From Hyphochytrium catenoides (taxonomy: Eukaryota > Sar > Hyphochytriomycetes > Hyphochytriales > Hyphochytriaceae), in NCBI GenBank assembly GCA_900088475.1, contig FLMG01000680.1:1-42326 (forward strand): a DNA stretch of 42,326 nucleotides, written 5' to 3'. The position numbers were made by a program, and so were the translations under genes. This document shows positions 32,678 through 42,326 of the stretch, one piece after another; the stretch's first letter is position 1, and every line of letters starts with the position of its first letter. The notes under the pieces were generated by a model. It saw only the letters and a list, made by a program, of their open reading frames with translations. It searched no databases and was not told the origin of the DNA.

Positions 32678-32963
32678 AGAGGAGGAGCAATAAAAGAGAT
32701 TTTGTTGCCAATAAATATTGAGAAATGAAGCTCCAAGACAGTGACTTCCTGCGGGTATGGAGCTAGGTGTTGAGCTATCGTGCACTGGAAGAGGCAGTTC
32801 TTCACTCATTCCGATTGTCATCACTTTCTCTGTTCGGAGCTATAGACTGGGCCTGACCCAAAGCATGAGTACTAGAAGACGAGTTAGTATATAGTTGCCT
32901 TCGTAAGGGTTGGCTCCGGAGGCAGAGGCGGCCGGGTGCGTGGCCCGCGTTATGTAAGGGAAG

Positions 32964-35900
32964 ATGCCGATCCGCACTCTGACGGTGGAATTTTTGGAGC
33001 AGATCAAGCTTAAGTATCCAAACGTTAACAGCATTAATTTCGCTGACAATGGTAGGCACCTGTTGTGCCCTCTGCCACCCTGCTTTGCACTATTGACTCC
33101 TGCATGCAGATATAACTGTGGTTGAGAACTTGGAGCTTTTGCCACAGCTAGTCAAAGTTGATTTATGTCGGAACCAGATCTCTGCTATCATTGTGGACTG
33201 GAGCAGAGTCAGAGCTCTTGAGGAACTCTATCTGGCTGACAACCAGCTGTAAGTCGCTCGGCGGTCCTCGGCCAGACATCGTATGAGGGCCAGTTTCTGT
33301 TCCCTCACCCTGTCTGTTCTCTATCTTCGCAAATGAATGTTTACTTCGTGATCCTGTTGCAGGTCTTCGCTGGACGGGCTTGTTGGGCTGCACTCCCTCA
33401 AAATTCTTGATGTCTCGAGGAATCGCATTTTCAGTATCAAGGCTCTCTTCGTACTGCTGCCCATGCTGCGTCTCCGTCAGTTGTCAGTCCGGGTACCGTC
33501 AGTGTTGATGTTTTCCCTTCCTATTGCGCCTCCACTGAACTGGACACGACGCAGGGCAACCCGATCAGTGACTCCGCGGAATTGCTAAGCTTCGCATTAG
33601 ATCGGCTGAATCAGCTAGAAACGTTGGATGGCAGGTACCATCATGAACCTGGATGACAGGCTTTGGAGTTCCCTCCATCTTCTTTTTCTCTCTCTCGCGC
33701 TCTCTCTCTCTTTTATTCCTACTAAATCGCTATCGTTGTAGCGCTCTTCGCCTCCCTATTTTATGCCTACCCTCTTATGCCTACCCTCTTGCTCTTGGCT
33801 CATGCTGCTATCTGTCCACCGTTTGGGCTCTGGCTGTTCTGGTAAGCTGTAAATTTCGTGGACCTAAGCCTGACCTCATTCCCGACCAGGCCGCTTTCAG
33901 AATGGACCTTGCCAAGACAAGAGGATATCCTGCAAGCTAATCAAGCGCAATTTCTCTCCACCTCAGCCTCTGACCAGAGATCTCTTTCGATCCCTACGGC
34001 GGGCAATGATAGGGATGCAGCACTCCTAGCCCCAAAATTGAAGGATGCGACAACCAGAGCGGCTGCCGCTGAGAAAAAGCAACTCGTAGGGCGTGATATG
34101 AGTATCATTAACCAAAGAGCTATGGAATTGAAAGAGGTCAGGCAGAGAAAGCCTTTTAGACACCAATAAAAAGACATGCAGCTGACTCTCCTATTGAGCA
34201 GGGCACCGACAGTGAACATACCGACACTGAGCTTTTGTCTATCCAGCTTTCCTCCATGAGAGAAGTCATAGAGGTAACTTCCTTAAATTGGCGACCTACA
34301 TTGCCTATACTCTGACCACTTACCAATGGGCCATGCAGCTTCAAGAGAGTCAGGTGGCTGCGGCAATGGCTGCTGAGCAAGAAGTAAAGGGAGGGACTGG
34401 GGGAAAAGACAGAGAAGGAATCCTCTCAAGAGCCACGAAGGCTGAAGCGTACCAGAAGATACTTCAGCGGTGGAGGCAGAAAGTCTTCGAGTTATTGGTA
34501 GCCGAGCAAGTAAAGGGCTTAGATTATGAGAGACAGAGGGGAGAGGAGGCTGCAAAGGAAGCTTTAGTTCAGGTTATAAAATCGGTTGCGCTGTCCTGAG
34601 TATATTATCTAAAGGCTTCTGTCTCTCTTGATCGCCCCTTTGTTGCTCATAATGGCATTTCTTTGCTTTTTCTCTCCCTCTCATGTTCACCCTTCTCCCT
34701 CCATCTCTCTGTCTTGCCAGCTCTCTGTCTGTCTTTGGCACCTCTCCACCTTATATTATTCTGACCCTCTGTTGTATAGGATGCCATTGAGTCGTATAAA
34801 GCCGAGCTCCAAGTTAGCGTCAGGAAGATGCAGACACTAGAAGCACAAATTCAGCTAGAAAAGAAGAAGACAGTGATAGCGGTCGAGGACTTTAGAAAGG
34901 TCAGGACGAGGCATAAGAGGAGGAATCCAACTAGTCTGGGATGAGTTACAAGGGAGGGAGGCTTTTTGGATGCTTACGGGGCTTGGCGCACGACGGCGGA
35001 GGGCGGAAGCGAGAGGGAAGCTCAACTATGAGCTCCTGAAGTAGTGTCCTATCCTTTGCCTCGCTGTACCCTTTGTCCGATATAACGTTGTGACCTACAG
35101 TCTATGTCATCCTAGAGCGAAGTCCTCCGAAAAGAATTAGAAACGCGCCTCTGGAACGAACGGCTTGGACTCCGGAAGCTCACGACCGCTCTCCATAAAC
35201 TTCACAAGGTATGGAGAGGCACGGTGAGGCTTTTTCCTCCCGCTGACGATGTATTGGTGTGTCAGCTGGTGGCTCATTATGAGTCAAGGAAGGAGCTAAA
35301 ACAACTGGGACAAGCGATGGAACGACTGCCAGGATTCACGAAGAGACTGAACTTCGCTTCATTCCGCCTTCGGATGCTCTCCGATCTCCTGCGTAAGGTT
35401 CACTCGTCTGCTCTTTCTTTCTCCCAAGCTTCCTCAGTTCGCTTTTTGGGCTCAGTGCCTGCGCCTCCGCATCGAAAGGTTACGCAAAATGTACTTTCTG
35501 TCTTGAGAAAGTCATTAGTCAGCTTCAGAGTGCCTGTGGCTTATCTTCTCACATTGAGACTCGCTTGCTTTTCCTGCCTCTTCCCTGCCACTTGTTCTTT
35601 TATCGTCCTTCGCCCTCATCAGACAGGAAAGAGGTTCAACTGCGGAATGCATCAGCGGCTTTCGAAGCTGAAAGACGAGTCTGGCTAAGGACACTCCAGA
35701 AACATAGCCGAGAGCTTAGTCGCCCGGGCTATGGTGACGGGCTGACGGCGAGGAGAGAGGAGACTGGAGTGGACAAAGAAAATATTAGAGACAACATTAG
35801 CGAGTATAGTTTAGGCTCCTTGGCCTCGGAACAGCATGAGGAGAAGAGGAGCCAGAGGCGACGGAAGAGAGCTGTACCCAAGGGCCTGAGTACCGAAGCA

Positions 35901-38900
35901 GAAGCCGCCATCTATCGAGCCTTTGATGAGGTCATATAGCCCCGCCGCTGGTATTCTGCTTTAGGCCATTTGAAGGCTCCTTGTGTTTAACTATCCCTTC
36001 ATACTCGTCGTCGCCTTCTGGTTGGCTCTATTTACAGTCTGGCTAGGATCTATTCCTGCAGGACCCGGCTCGTTTCGCCGATGGTCATGCCCGCCGTTGT
36101 CTCTTACTCGCTCTTCCCCTGTAGTTGGACCATGCGGGTTACGGGATAGTACCTTTTGGGGCTCTTCTAGAACGTCTTCGAAGTATGAGAGACCTAGAAA
36201 ACCTGATGACTGATAGCCACGCGACTTGGGACGCCATAGAACGCTTCCACACTCAAGAAGAGGGAGGTCATCGAGATGAAGGTGAGAGGACGCTTAAAAT
36301 AAGAGCAAAAGAAGAAGAGGCAGAAAAAGCCTTTTATATGGAGCAAAGAGAGTGAGAGAATGTGTGTGAACTGGAAGGGACTCTCTCGGGAGAAACCGAG
36401 AAGAGCAGAGCAATGTGAACCACACGAAAGGCACAGGACTGCGTGCAAACCTCATAGAGAGATGAAGCGGAGCACGACACACCGGGAATAACGGTGACTC
36501 TTTTACTTTCAAGGTGTCACCTGGGGCGAGTTCCTTCTCTACTTCATGCCTGGCATTGTGAGCTATAAGGACTGGAGAGCGGAGAATCCGAGACCGGCGA
36601 GACTCCAGGCTTCATTGTATAACTCCTTCCTGACTGACAAAGTGAGGACCTCACCGTTGAACTTCCAGAAGGACAAAGGTGCACCATCTTCATACATTTG
36701 CCCTTGCAAGCTAGCTTCTCCTTGGCTCGGGAACTTCCCTCAGTCTATGAGGAAAATCTAAGTCACTCTCTGCTACTTTTGCTCGTCTCCGCCCTTTGCG
36801 TCTCTCTCTCTCTCGCTGTCTTGGTCGACTCCTCCTCTGGCTGCTCCCACCACGCTCTTTCTTTGTCAATGCAGCTGAGAAGAATAAGGCGGTTCGGATG
36901 CTGCAGGATCTCAGCTTCGAAGAGCTGCACTCTGAGGCTGTGCGGCTGCTAAGTGAACGAGATTTCTTATTGGAATCAATTACGGTATGATCAATGCCAT
37001 CTGTTTCTTCCCTTTCTGGCGCTGCCGCCACTGCCATCATCTCTCTCTTCGCGTCTTGGCGCCATTCCAAACTAAGCAGCTTCAATCTTCTAGATGGCAG
37101 CACGTGAGTTCTCTCCTCCTTAGCTTTGCTCTCCTTGATTTTGGCAGGCGGAAGCAAACAAGCAGCGCAATGTGTACTCTGAGATGCGCATGCTCTGGGA
37201 GGAAAAGCTGCAGCAGCACGTGGCTAGGGAAGCAGAGCTCATGGTGAGCGCTACGTTAGTTTGCCAGTTCCTGGAGGAGAGGAAGAGAAGCAAATATGAT
37301 CCTTTCAAAAAGAAGAGACAACATGGGCAGAAGAAAGTGACCAACCGAGAGAGAGACCAAGTATAGGCCAGCTTTTATGTTTAGGGAGAACCCGAGTACC
37401 GAGTGCAAGAGTATGAGGCTAAAGGTAGAGCTAATGTGATCTCGCGCTGGTAGGATAGCGTCGGTTCTCTTCATCGAGAGGTAAGGGAGCAGAAAAAGAG
37501 TTCAGAGTTGCTCCGCGAGAAGATGAGAGCACTAGAAGAAGAGGCGCGGACGAGCAAGGATGAAGAGAAGCAGTCCCTTGTTGCGTATGAGGGCCGTCTG
37601 GTGAGTGTAACTTCTTATATCTCTCTCGCCGATCTCCCTCAAAGCCCGCTTTGTATGATGACGCTTGACCTAAACAAATTGTGGACCTTAGGCCAGGCTC
37701 CAAGAAGAAAGCGACAAAAGGCTATCGCAGAGTGAGAAGAGGTACCAAGAAGAGATCCAGGTCAGTCCTCGAATTATCGAGACCCCGCTTAATGCGTAAT
37801 TGTTAAACCTAAGATCGGTTGTCACCATGTTTCTAATGACGGCTGCCGCTATGTAGAATCTCAAAGCCGAGCTGCAGCAGAGTAAAAGAGAACATGGAAA
37901 GGCACTGATCCACCTACGACAACTGGAAAGGGAGAATGCACGCTTGAAAGAGAAGAATGAGGAGGACGTCAAACTCAAGGTAGAGTTCTTGGAAGAAAGA
38001 CTGCGAAAAAGGTGAGATGGCCATTTCCTCACTAAACATCAGTGTACTTTGAGCTTTGTCTCGTTGTTTCTCTCGTCCCCATGTCTCGTCTAGTTTCTAT
38101 GCGCTGCGTCTCTGCCAGCTTTTCCTGACCTTATTGTGCCTCACCTCACTTTACCTACGATATGCAGCGAAGAAGAGTCATCAAAGCTGCGGCGCGAACG
38201 AAATAGTCTTCTAAGCGTCATCCGCAACAAGGTAAACTTCCTTGACATTATGCTCTAGAGCCCAAAAGCGCCATAAACAGAGCGAGTATCCCCGGAAAGG
38301 GTAGAGCTTGGGTTACATTCTTACACGTTTTCTTCACAACAGGAAAGAGAGGCACTCTACCGTCCGCGTCCATTGCCGGTTAAGACAGAGCAGGTTACTG
38401 AAGTGTCGGCAGTGGTGGCAAGCCATCCTTCTCCTCCAAAGAAGGGAGCCCCTTGTGACAGAGAGGAAGCCTCACCAAACAAAGGCTCTCTGCCTGAATC
38501 AGACTCAAAGATGCCTCAGTCGCCAGGGGTTTCAGCTCTTTCTCCTCTGCACCAACGAAAGGCAGTTCCCCGGCAAAGCCCACTAGACACTAAGGATGGT
38601 GCCACCATCAGTCAGGCGAGGGACGCTGATGTCACCTCACAGGCTGCTGTCTTGAGCCAAGGAGGAGAAAGCAGGCGTAAGCCTAAAGAGTCAAGGATTC
38701 AGCTGACGAGTGAGCTGGCAGAAAGGAGAGTACCTTTGCACTCCTCCTTGTTCGCTGGGGAGGAGGAGGATGCCGAGAGGACCCGGGTACTCTCAATAGA
38801 TATAGAGACGGAAGAGGATGGTATGCACAGCCTAGTCATACAATAGAGGTTCTCTCTTCTCTACTCGTTTCTCATTGCTCCCTTCCCACATTTCTCACTC

Positions 38901-39060
38901 CATCTGTTGCGTCTGGGCACTAACGCCTTCTCTCCTTTGATCGGCAGATGTGCTCTTGAATAGCATAGAGCAGCTTGTGGACGCAGCCTCCTTGCTTTCT
39001 GTGGACAAAGAGGATGGCAAATTGAACGCCAAAGGTAGCACCCGTACGATAGACACTTAA
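32964..39060 (+). CDS. CCHCR1: LRR / EF-hand-like / CCHCR1-type rod fusion protein, about 1,045 aa
   Basis: Twenty-one exons: 32964-33051, 33110-33248, 33363-33492, 33555-33634, 33890-34085, 34160-34273, 34339-34572, 34780-34899, 35116-35208, 35266-35392, 35623-35930, 36125-36281, 36514-36641, 36883-36984, 37148-37243, 37454-37600, 37692-37760, 37857-38011, 38168-38231, 38343-38820, 38948-39060. All are in phase. Leucine-rich repeats (about 15-150: LPQLVKVDLCRNQIS, LEELYLADNQL, LKILDVSRNRI, and a cap ending LETLDG). Then QRWRQKVFELLVA (about 292) as in CCHCR1. An EF-hand-like pair follows (AFDELDHAGYGIV near 540, DEGVTWGEFLLYF near 595). CCHCR1-like coils include SKREHGKALIHLRQLERE and RLRKRSEEE. 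After a Ser/Pro-rich linker comes a C-terminal helix LNSIEQLVDAASLLS resembling the CCHCR1 end. CCHCR1 is a centrosome/P-body protein in animals. The exon 13/14 boundaries have an alternative (36678/36875). Confidence 0.75.
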
Positions 39061-39329
39061 TAGCGAGTGGGACGGAGCGAGGATTGTACTTCTAAACTCG
39101 TAAAATATCACGTAAGCATTAATGCCAGAAATGGTTGGCCACGAAAGAGATAGAGCGACTTAGGTCAAAGAGCTAAGAAACGATGAATCGTTACAAAGGG
39201 ATCCCATATCTGACATCTCCCCTCTTTTCTTGGTTGTCTTTTTCATCTCTCTCCCTCCTTTCGCTCCCGCACTCTCTTCCCGTCTTCCTGTCGTGTCGAT
39301 AACATATGGCGGCCAGTCTCTTAACTTTA
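39061..39329. other. Convergent 3' intergenic region
   Basis: About 270 bp lie between the ends of the CCHCR1-type gene (+) and the membrane transporter gene (-). It is pyrimidine-rich around 39210-39300. No gene is visible. Confidence 0.5.
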
Positions 39330-41558
39330 CTAAGCAGCTTCCTCTACAGCCCTGGCTGCCTTAACATAGCCTGCCGACTGTTGATTTTTTTCAATAGCGA
39401 AAAGCTTTCTGGTCACCACGACACCAGCTGCACCTTCCATCATCATCAGCAGTGCCAGCAGTCCAAATGAGCCCGAAGGCGTCAGTGCTAGAGAGCACGC
39501 CACCACCATCGGGCCAGTCATCAGGCCTACAACCAGACCGAAAACCAACCTCTCACGTGTCTGACGCTCAACAGTCTCTTTGGACAGCTGTCGGTCAGGG
39601 GACGGCACCACTTCCAGAACTTGTGAAGGAATAGCGTTGTACGCTGAGACAATGAAGCCAAGACTTGCCCCAAAGAGAATGAAGAGGACATAGACGCTGC
39701 CTGCGTGTTTGACATTCAGAAGAGCAGTGAAGGATAAAGCCACACCTCCACAGCCAACTTCTATGGCACTCTTCTCTGAGATGTAATCTCTTTGATGACG
39801 GGCTAAGGCTATGGCTCCGACCAGAGAGGCCAGGCCTATTAGGTTGGCGAGAGAAGCATGAACGGCAGCGTTTGGCCACTGGCTTAGGAAAAAGTAGATG
39901 AATGGGAGCGATGTTGCACCCGCACCTAGAAGAGCGTAAGCTGACCAAGCATAAAGGAAGGCAGTCGAGTGCTTGACCTCGTTCTCAAGATCGGGTTTCA
40001 TGGCAGCAAGCAGCTTTCGCAGTGGAGGCTTGGCGACTTCTCCCGGTGCCTTCTTCTCTGGTGCAATGTAGCACGTGACAGCTGCCCCCCAGCCTATCAT
40101 CAGTCCGTAGCTCAGGTAAGGAGAGACAGGTGCCAGGATTGTGAAAAGCTCAAGCGAGAGGCCCGAGACGATACCTAGGGCCTTTGAGTAAGAAAGATAT
40201 TGGGCTTGCTGCGGCAATTGCTCCACTGCCACTATTTCTTGCAGCAGCGTCTGCGCAACTGCATCCGCCGCACTATGGCACGTGACAGTCATCAGGCTCC
40301 AGAAGAGGAAAAGGAGAGGAGCGCTAGTGGAGTCTGCGGACCACATCAGCATGGCGCCGAGAAACGAGAGCGCAGACAAGTTGATGATGTATCGCCTGCG
40401 CCGGCCTAAGCTGCTCTTAGAGCTTGAGCTGTACAGAGCAATAGGGGTCCGAAGCGTAGCGGCAAAAGTGCAAGCTGGCAAAAGGACAGCCAGATAAGCC
40501 CGAGGGTAATCGTTGGCCACCCTCAGTGCGGCAGAAGGCATTCCGATGAGAATAAAGTGGGCCGCAATGGCGTAGAAGTAGAAGGTAACAGTGTTTAGAC
40601 CGAGTAGCTGAGACTTTGTAAAGGTATGGCGCTCAGCGGTATCGGCAACGGCTGATGTGGTGGCTTGGACAAGTGGCTGTGTGCTTTCCTCTGCCATAAC
40701 TCTAAGATCTTCTCGGGAGACGTCTACTGAGCCTCTGGATGGCATAGGTGGACGCCTATGCTCCTGAGGGGCCATCGCCACAGAGTCATTCCTCTTCAGC
40801 AAAGGCTGAGTAGAGTCCGTTCTGGAGAAAAGGCTCTCTTCCGATAGGGACTTGTCCATCTGTACGGAGCTGGCGCGCTGGGACACTGGAGGAGCAGCCT
40901 CAAGCGAACGTTTTGACTCTTTGGGCTCCAGCGAGGAGACCGTGGAAGCTTTTCGGAGCTCATGCGCATCTTGAGACCCCAAGGATTTGGGCTGAGAAGG
41001 GACAGCGGAAGGAGAAGAAGGAGAAGGGAAGGCAGCTGTGCTGTGAGAGATGAAGGAGGAAGACTTGGCAGCTAGCGGAGCGGAAGACTTGACTGGTTCT
41101 GCTGCTTTCTGCGACGACGGCTTAGAGAAAAAGTCAACCTCAACCTCTTCATCTTCATCCTCTTCTCTCTGGTTGGCGGTACGAGGGCTCGTAATATTAG
41201 GCGTGGAGCCGCGCTGACTCGTCGACCGGTCATGCGGCTCTGAACGCTTGTCAGCGACAGTCTCGCTGTCCGCTCTAGGAGAAGAGATAATCTTGGTCGG
41301 GCTGAGGCTCTGCTTGGCGATGAAGTTTGATATCTTGTTCGTGTCAAAGGTCTCAAGCTTCTCTTTCATGCTGTGAGTCACTCCCACGGTGTTCTTTTCT
41401 ACAAGCTTTGCTGCACTTGAGACAGCATTGGAGCTGGTCTCCATCAGTTTGGCAGCTCCACTTGTGCTCTTTTCCACAAGGTTTGAGGTCATCTGCGTGG
41501 TGCTCGTGAGCGCCTTGCTGCTCATCTGAGCCATCTTGTTCAGGGAGTTGAGCATCAT
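39330..41558 (-). CDS. MFS-like multi-pass membrane protein with long soluble N-terminus, 742 aa
   Basis: A single exon. Residues 1-315 are soluble: an amphipathic Ser/Thr/Ala/Lys-rich start (15-65) with repeated AAKLMETSSNA/AAKLVEKNTVG blocks, an acidic run (131-141) followed by DFFSKPS, then a Ser/Pro-rich linker. From about 320 there are about 10-12 hydrophobic segments, for example TVTFYFYAIAAHFILIGM, AYLAVLLPACTFAATL, LFLFWSLMTVTCHSAADAV and YVLFILFGASLGFIVSAY. The lengths and arrangement fit a major-facilitator-like transporter, with a cytosolic loop near 500-530 splitting two bundles. I see no signature that names a substrate; similarity to folate/biopterin transporters is possible but weak. 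The start at 41558 is the first ATG in frame. Confidence 0.75.
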   Translation of the reverse strand: MMLNSLNKMAQMSSKALTSTTQMTSNLVEKSTSGAAKLMETSSNAVSSAAKLVEKNTVGVTHSMKEKLETFDTNKISNFIAKQSLSPTKIISSPRADSETVADKRSEPHDRSTSQRGSTPNITSPRTANQREEDEDEEVEVDFFSKPSSQKAAEPVKSSAPLAAKSSSFISHSTAAFPSPSSPSAVPSQPKSLGSQDAHELRKASTVSSLEPKESKRSLEAAPPVSQRASSVQMDKSLSEESLFSRTDSTQPLLKRNDSVAMAPQEHRRPPMPSRGSVDVSREDLRVMAEESTQPLVQATTSAVADTAERHTFTKSQLLGLNTVTFYFYAIAAHFILIGMPSAALRVANDYPRAYLAVLLPACTFAATLRTPIALYSSSSKSSLGRRRRYIINLSALSFLGAMLMWSADSTSAPLLFLFWSLMTVTCHSAADAVAQTLLQEIVAVEQLPQQAQYLSYSKALGIVSGLSLELFTILAPVSPYLSYGLMIGWGAAVTCYIAPEKKAPGEVAKPPLRKLLAAMKPDLENEVKHSTAFLYAWSAYALLGAGATSLPFIYFFLSQWPNAAVHASLANLIGLASLVGAIALARHQRDYISEKSAIEVGCGGVALSFTALLNVKHAGSVYVLFILFGASLGFIVSAYNAIPSQVLEVVPSPDRQLSKETVERQTRERLVFGLVVGLMTGPMVVACSLALTPSGSFGLLALLMMMEGAAGVVVTRKLFAIEKNQQSAGYVKAARAVEEAA

Positions 41559-42326
41559 CTTTCTTGGGTGAGGCCGCTAGGTACAACTTCCGAGGCTAAA
41601 CGCTGGTACAGTCAAGGTATCAAGTTGAGACAGGATATACCTGTAAGAAGCGATCAACAGAGCCCTAACTCAGATTGTCCGCAAATGCTGCCAATGCCCA
41701 TGAAGAGCTAACAGAAACTTCTACCTATCCAGCCTTGCAGAACCCCAAAGAGTTATAGAAAACAGTGGTGAGCGAAGTACTGGTGGACGGTCTTCGCGCC
41801 AGATGAGGAGGCACGCCCAACGCTGCGAATCGTCTTCTCTATTTTTAAGGCGGCAAGTGTCAGGTTGGCCCAATAGTTCCTCTTGCATAAAGCTGTATGT
41901 TATTACTCGGGAGGAGGGGCTGGTATCAGCGCCACAGCTGTGGAAGGAGTGCCTGGAGCCTTAAGGCACGAAAGAGAGAGCCTGGGTTATCATCTTTGTA
42001 TAAAGATAAGCCTCCTCTGCCCATCACCCATCATTGCTCACGTCTCCTCTCCTCCTTCCTCATCCGTCCGTGCTTTCTCTGAGCCTTTCCATCTTTTCTT
42101 CTCTTTACTCTAAAGGGAAACACCTCCTTCCATTCCGTATCTCCCGCCTCACCTCTCTCCCTTCTTCTCTCTTTTCTCTAGTGTTGATCTTTATCAGACC
42201 CTTCAGCAACTCTCTCTCTCTCCTGTGTCAATCCTTCTGGCGCTTCTCTCCGTGTCTTTCTCCGTTCTGACGTCTCTCTTCCGTTCTCTCTTTCCTTTTT
42301 CTAGCCTCTCTCCCTCTCTCTCTCTC
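41559..42326. other. Promoter region and CT-rich window end
   Basis: The first few hundred bases upstream of the transporter ATG should hold its promoter. From about 42010 the + strand becomes pyrimidine-rich and ends in TC repeats at the window edge. Overlapping ORFs at 41883-42270 are Ser/Leu/Pro-rich by-products of this composition, and none is called. Confidence 0.55.
42290..42326. repeat. (TC)n / polypyrimidine tract at right window edge
   Basis: Mostly TC/CT repeats running off the end, mirroring the left edge. Confidence 0.85.

Noticed and set aside
34086-34159. Reading through LVGRDMSIINQRAMELKE in the CCHCR1-type gene
   Set aside because: Keeping it would require a 23-bp intron. 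Using the GTAGGG donor at 34086 gives a normal 74-bp intron in phase.
37270-37340. Possible extra CCHCR1 exon (LEERKRSKYDPFKKK)
   Set aside because: An acceptor and donor can be drawn in phase, but neither is strong and the flanking exons join without it. It is left out, not excluded.
1-42326. CRISPR arrays, insertion sequences, bacterial promoters, integrases
   Set aside because: No regularly spaced repeats, terminal inverted repeats, transposase motifs or prokaryotic gene order were seen.

Overview
The window is nuclear DNA from a eukaryote, most likely a protist or alga with flagella or centrioles. Genes are split by many short GT-AG introns (about 35-330 bp). They lie on both strands with no operons, Shine-Dalgarno sites or polycistronic order. 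Base composition is near 50% GC. The products are typically eukaryotic: a kinesin-3, a CCHCR1-type centrosomal protein, a Treslin/Sld3 replication factor, RTF2, a SUMO-type protease, an RNA-binding nucleolar protein and a peroxisomal enzyme. I cannot name the species. All multi-exon models were built by eye from splice sites and reading phase; there is no transcript evidence.

Layout. 1-124: last exon of a gene entering from the left, beside a (TC)n tract. 125-2400: CT-rich, with one tentative small + gene. 2502-2870 (-): a clean two-exon small gene. 3640-5500 (-): two-RRM nucleolin/Gar2-like protein in 7 exons. 5999-6825 (+): SAM methyltransferase in 6 exons. 7744-8193 (+): possible tail-anchored small protein. 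8316-9421 (+): peroxisomal enoyl-CoA isomerase ending in SKL. 9776-20943 (-): kinesin-3 of about 2,700 residues in 21 exons. 22039-22938 (+): intronless RTF2. 23020-24309 (-): Ulp1/C48-type cysteine protease. 24.5-27.2 kb: sparse, with a possible membrane exon and a possible C2HC zinc-finger ORF. 27203-32007 (-): Treslin/Sld3-like protein in 10 exons. 32378-32677 (+): small membrane or secreted protein. 32964-39060 (+): a 21-exon protein joining leucine-rich repeats, an EF-hand-like pair and a full CCHCR1-like rod. 39330-41558 (-): MFS-like membrane protein with a long soluble N-terminus. 41559-42326: promoter, then CT-rich sequence ending in (TC)n.

Functional themes. Two genes point to the cytoskeleton or basal body (kinesin-3, CCHCR1 fusion). 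Two act in DNA replication (Treslin/Sld3 for initiation, RTF2 for termination or stalled forks), and the SUMO-type protease sits between them. The strongest novelty candidates are the LRR/EF/CCHCR1 fusion, the giant coiled-coil kinesin-3, the divergent Treslin/Sld3 with clustered TPxK/R sites, and the phospho-FFAT-like, amphipathic-repeat N-terminus of the MFS protein.
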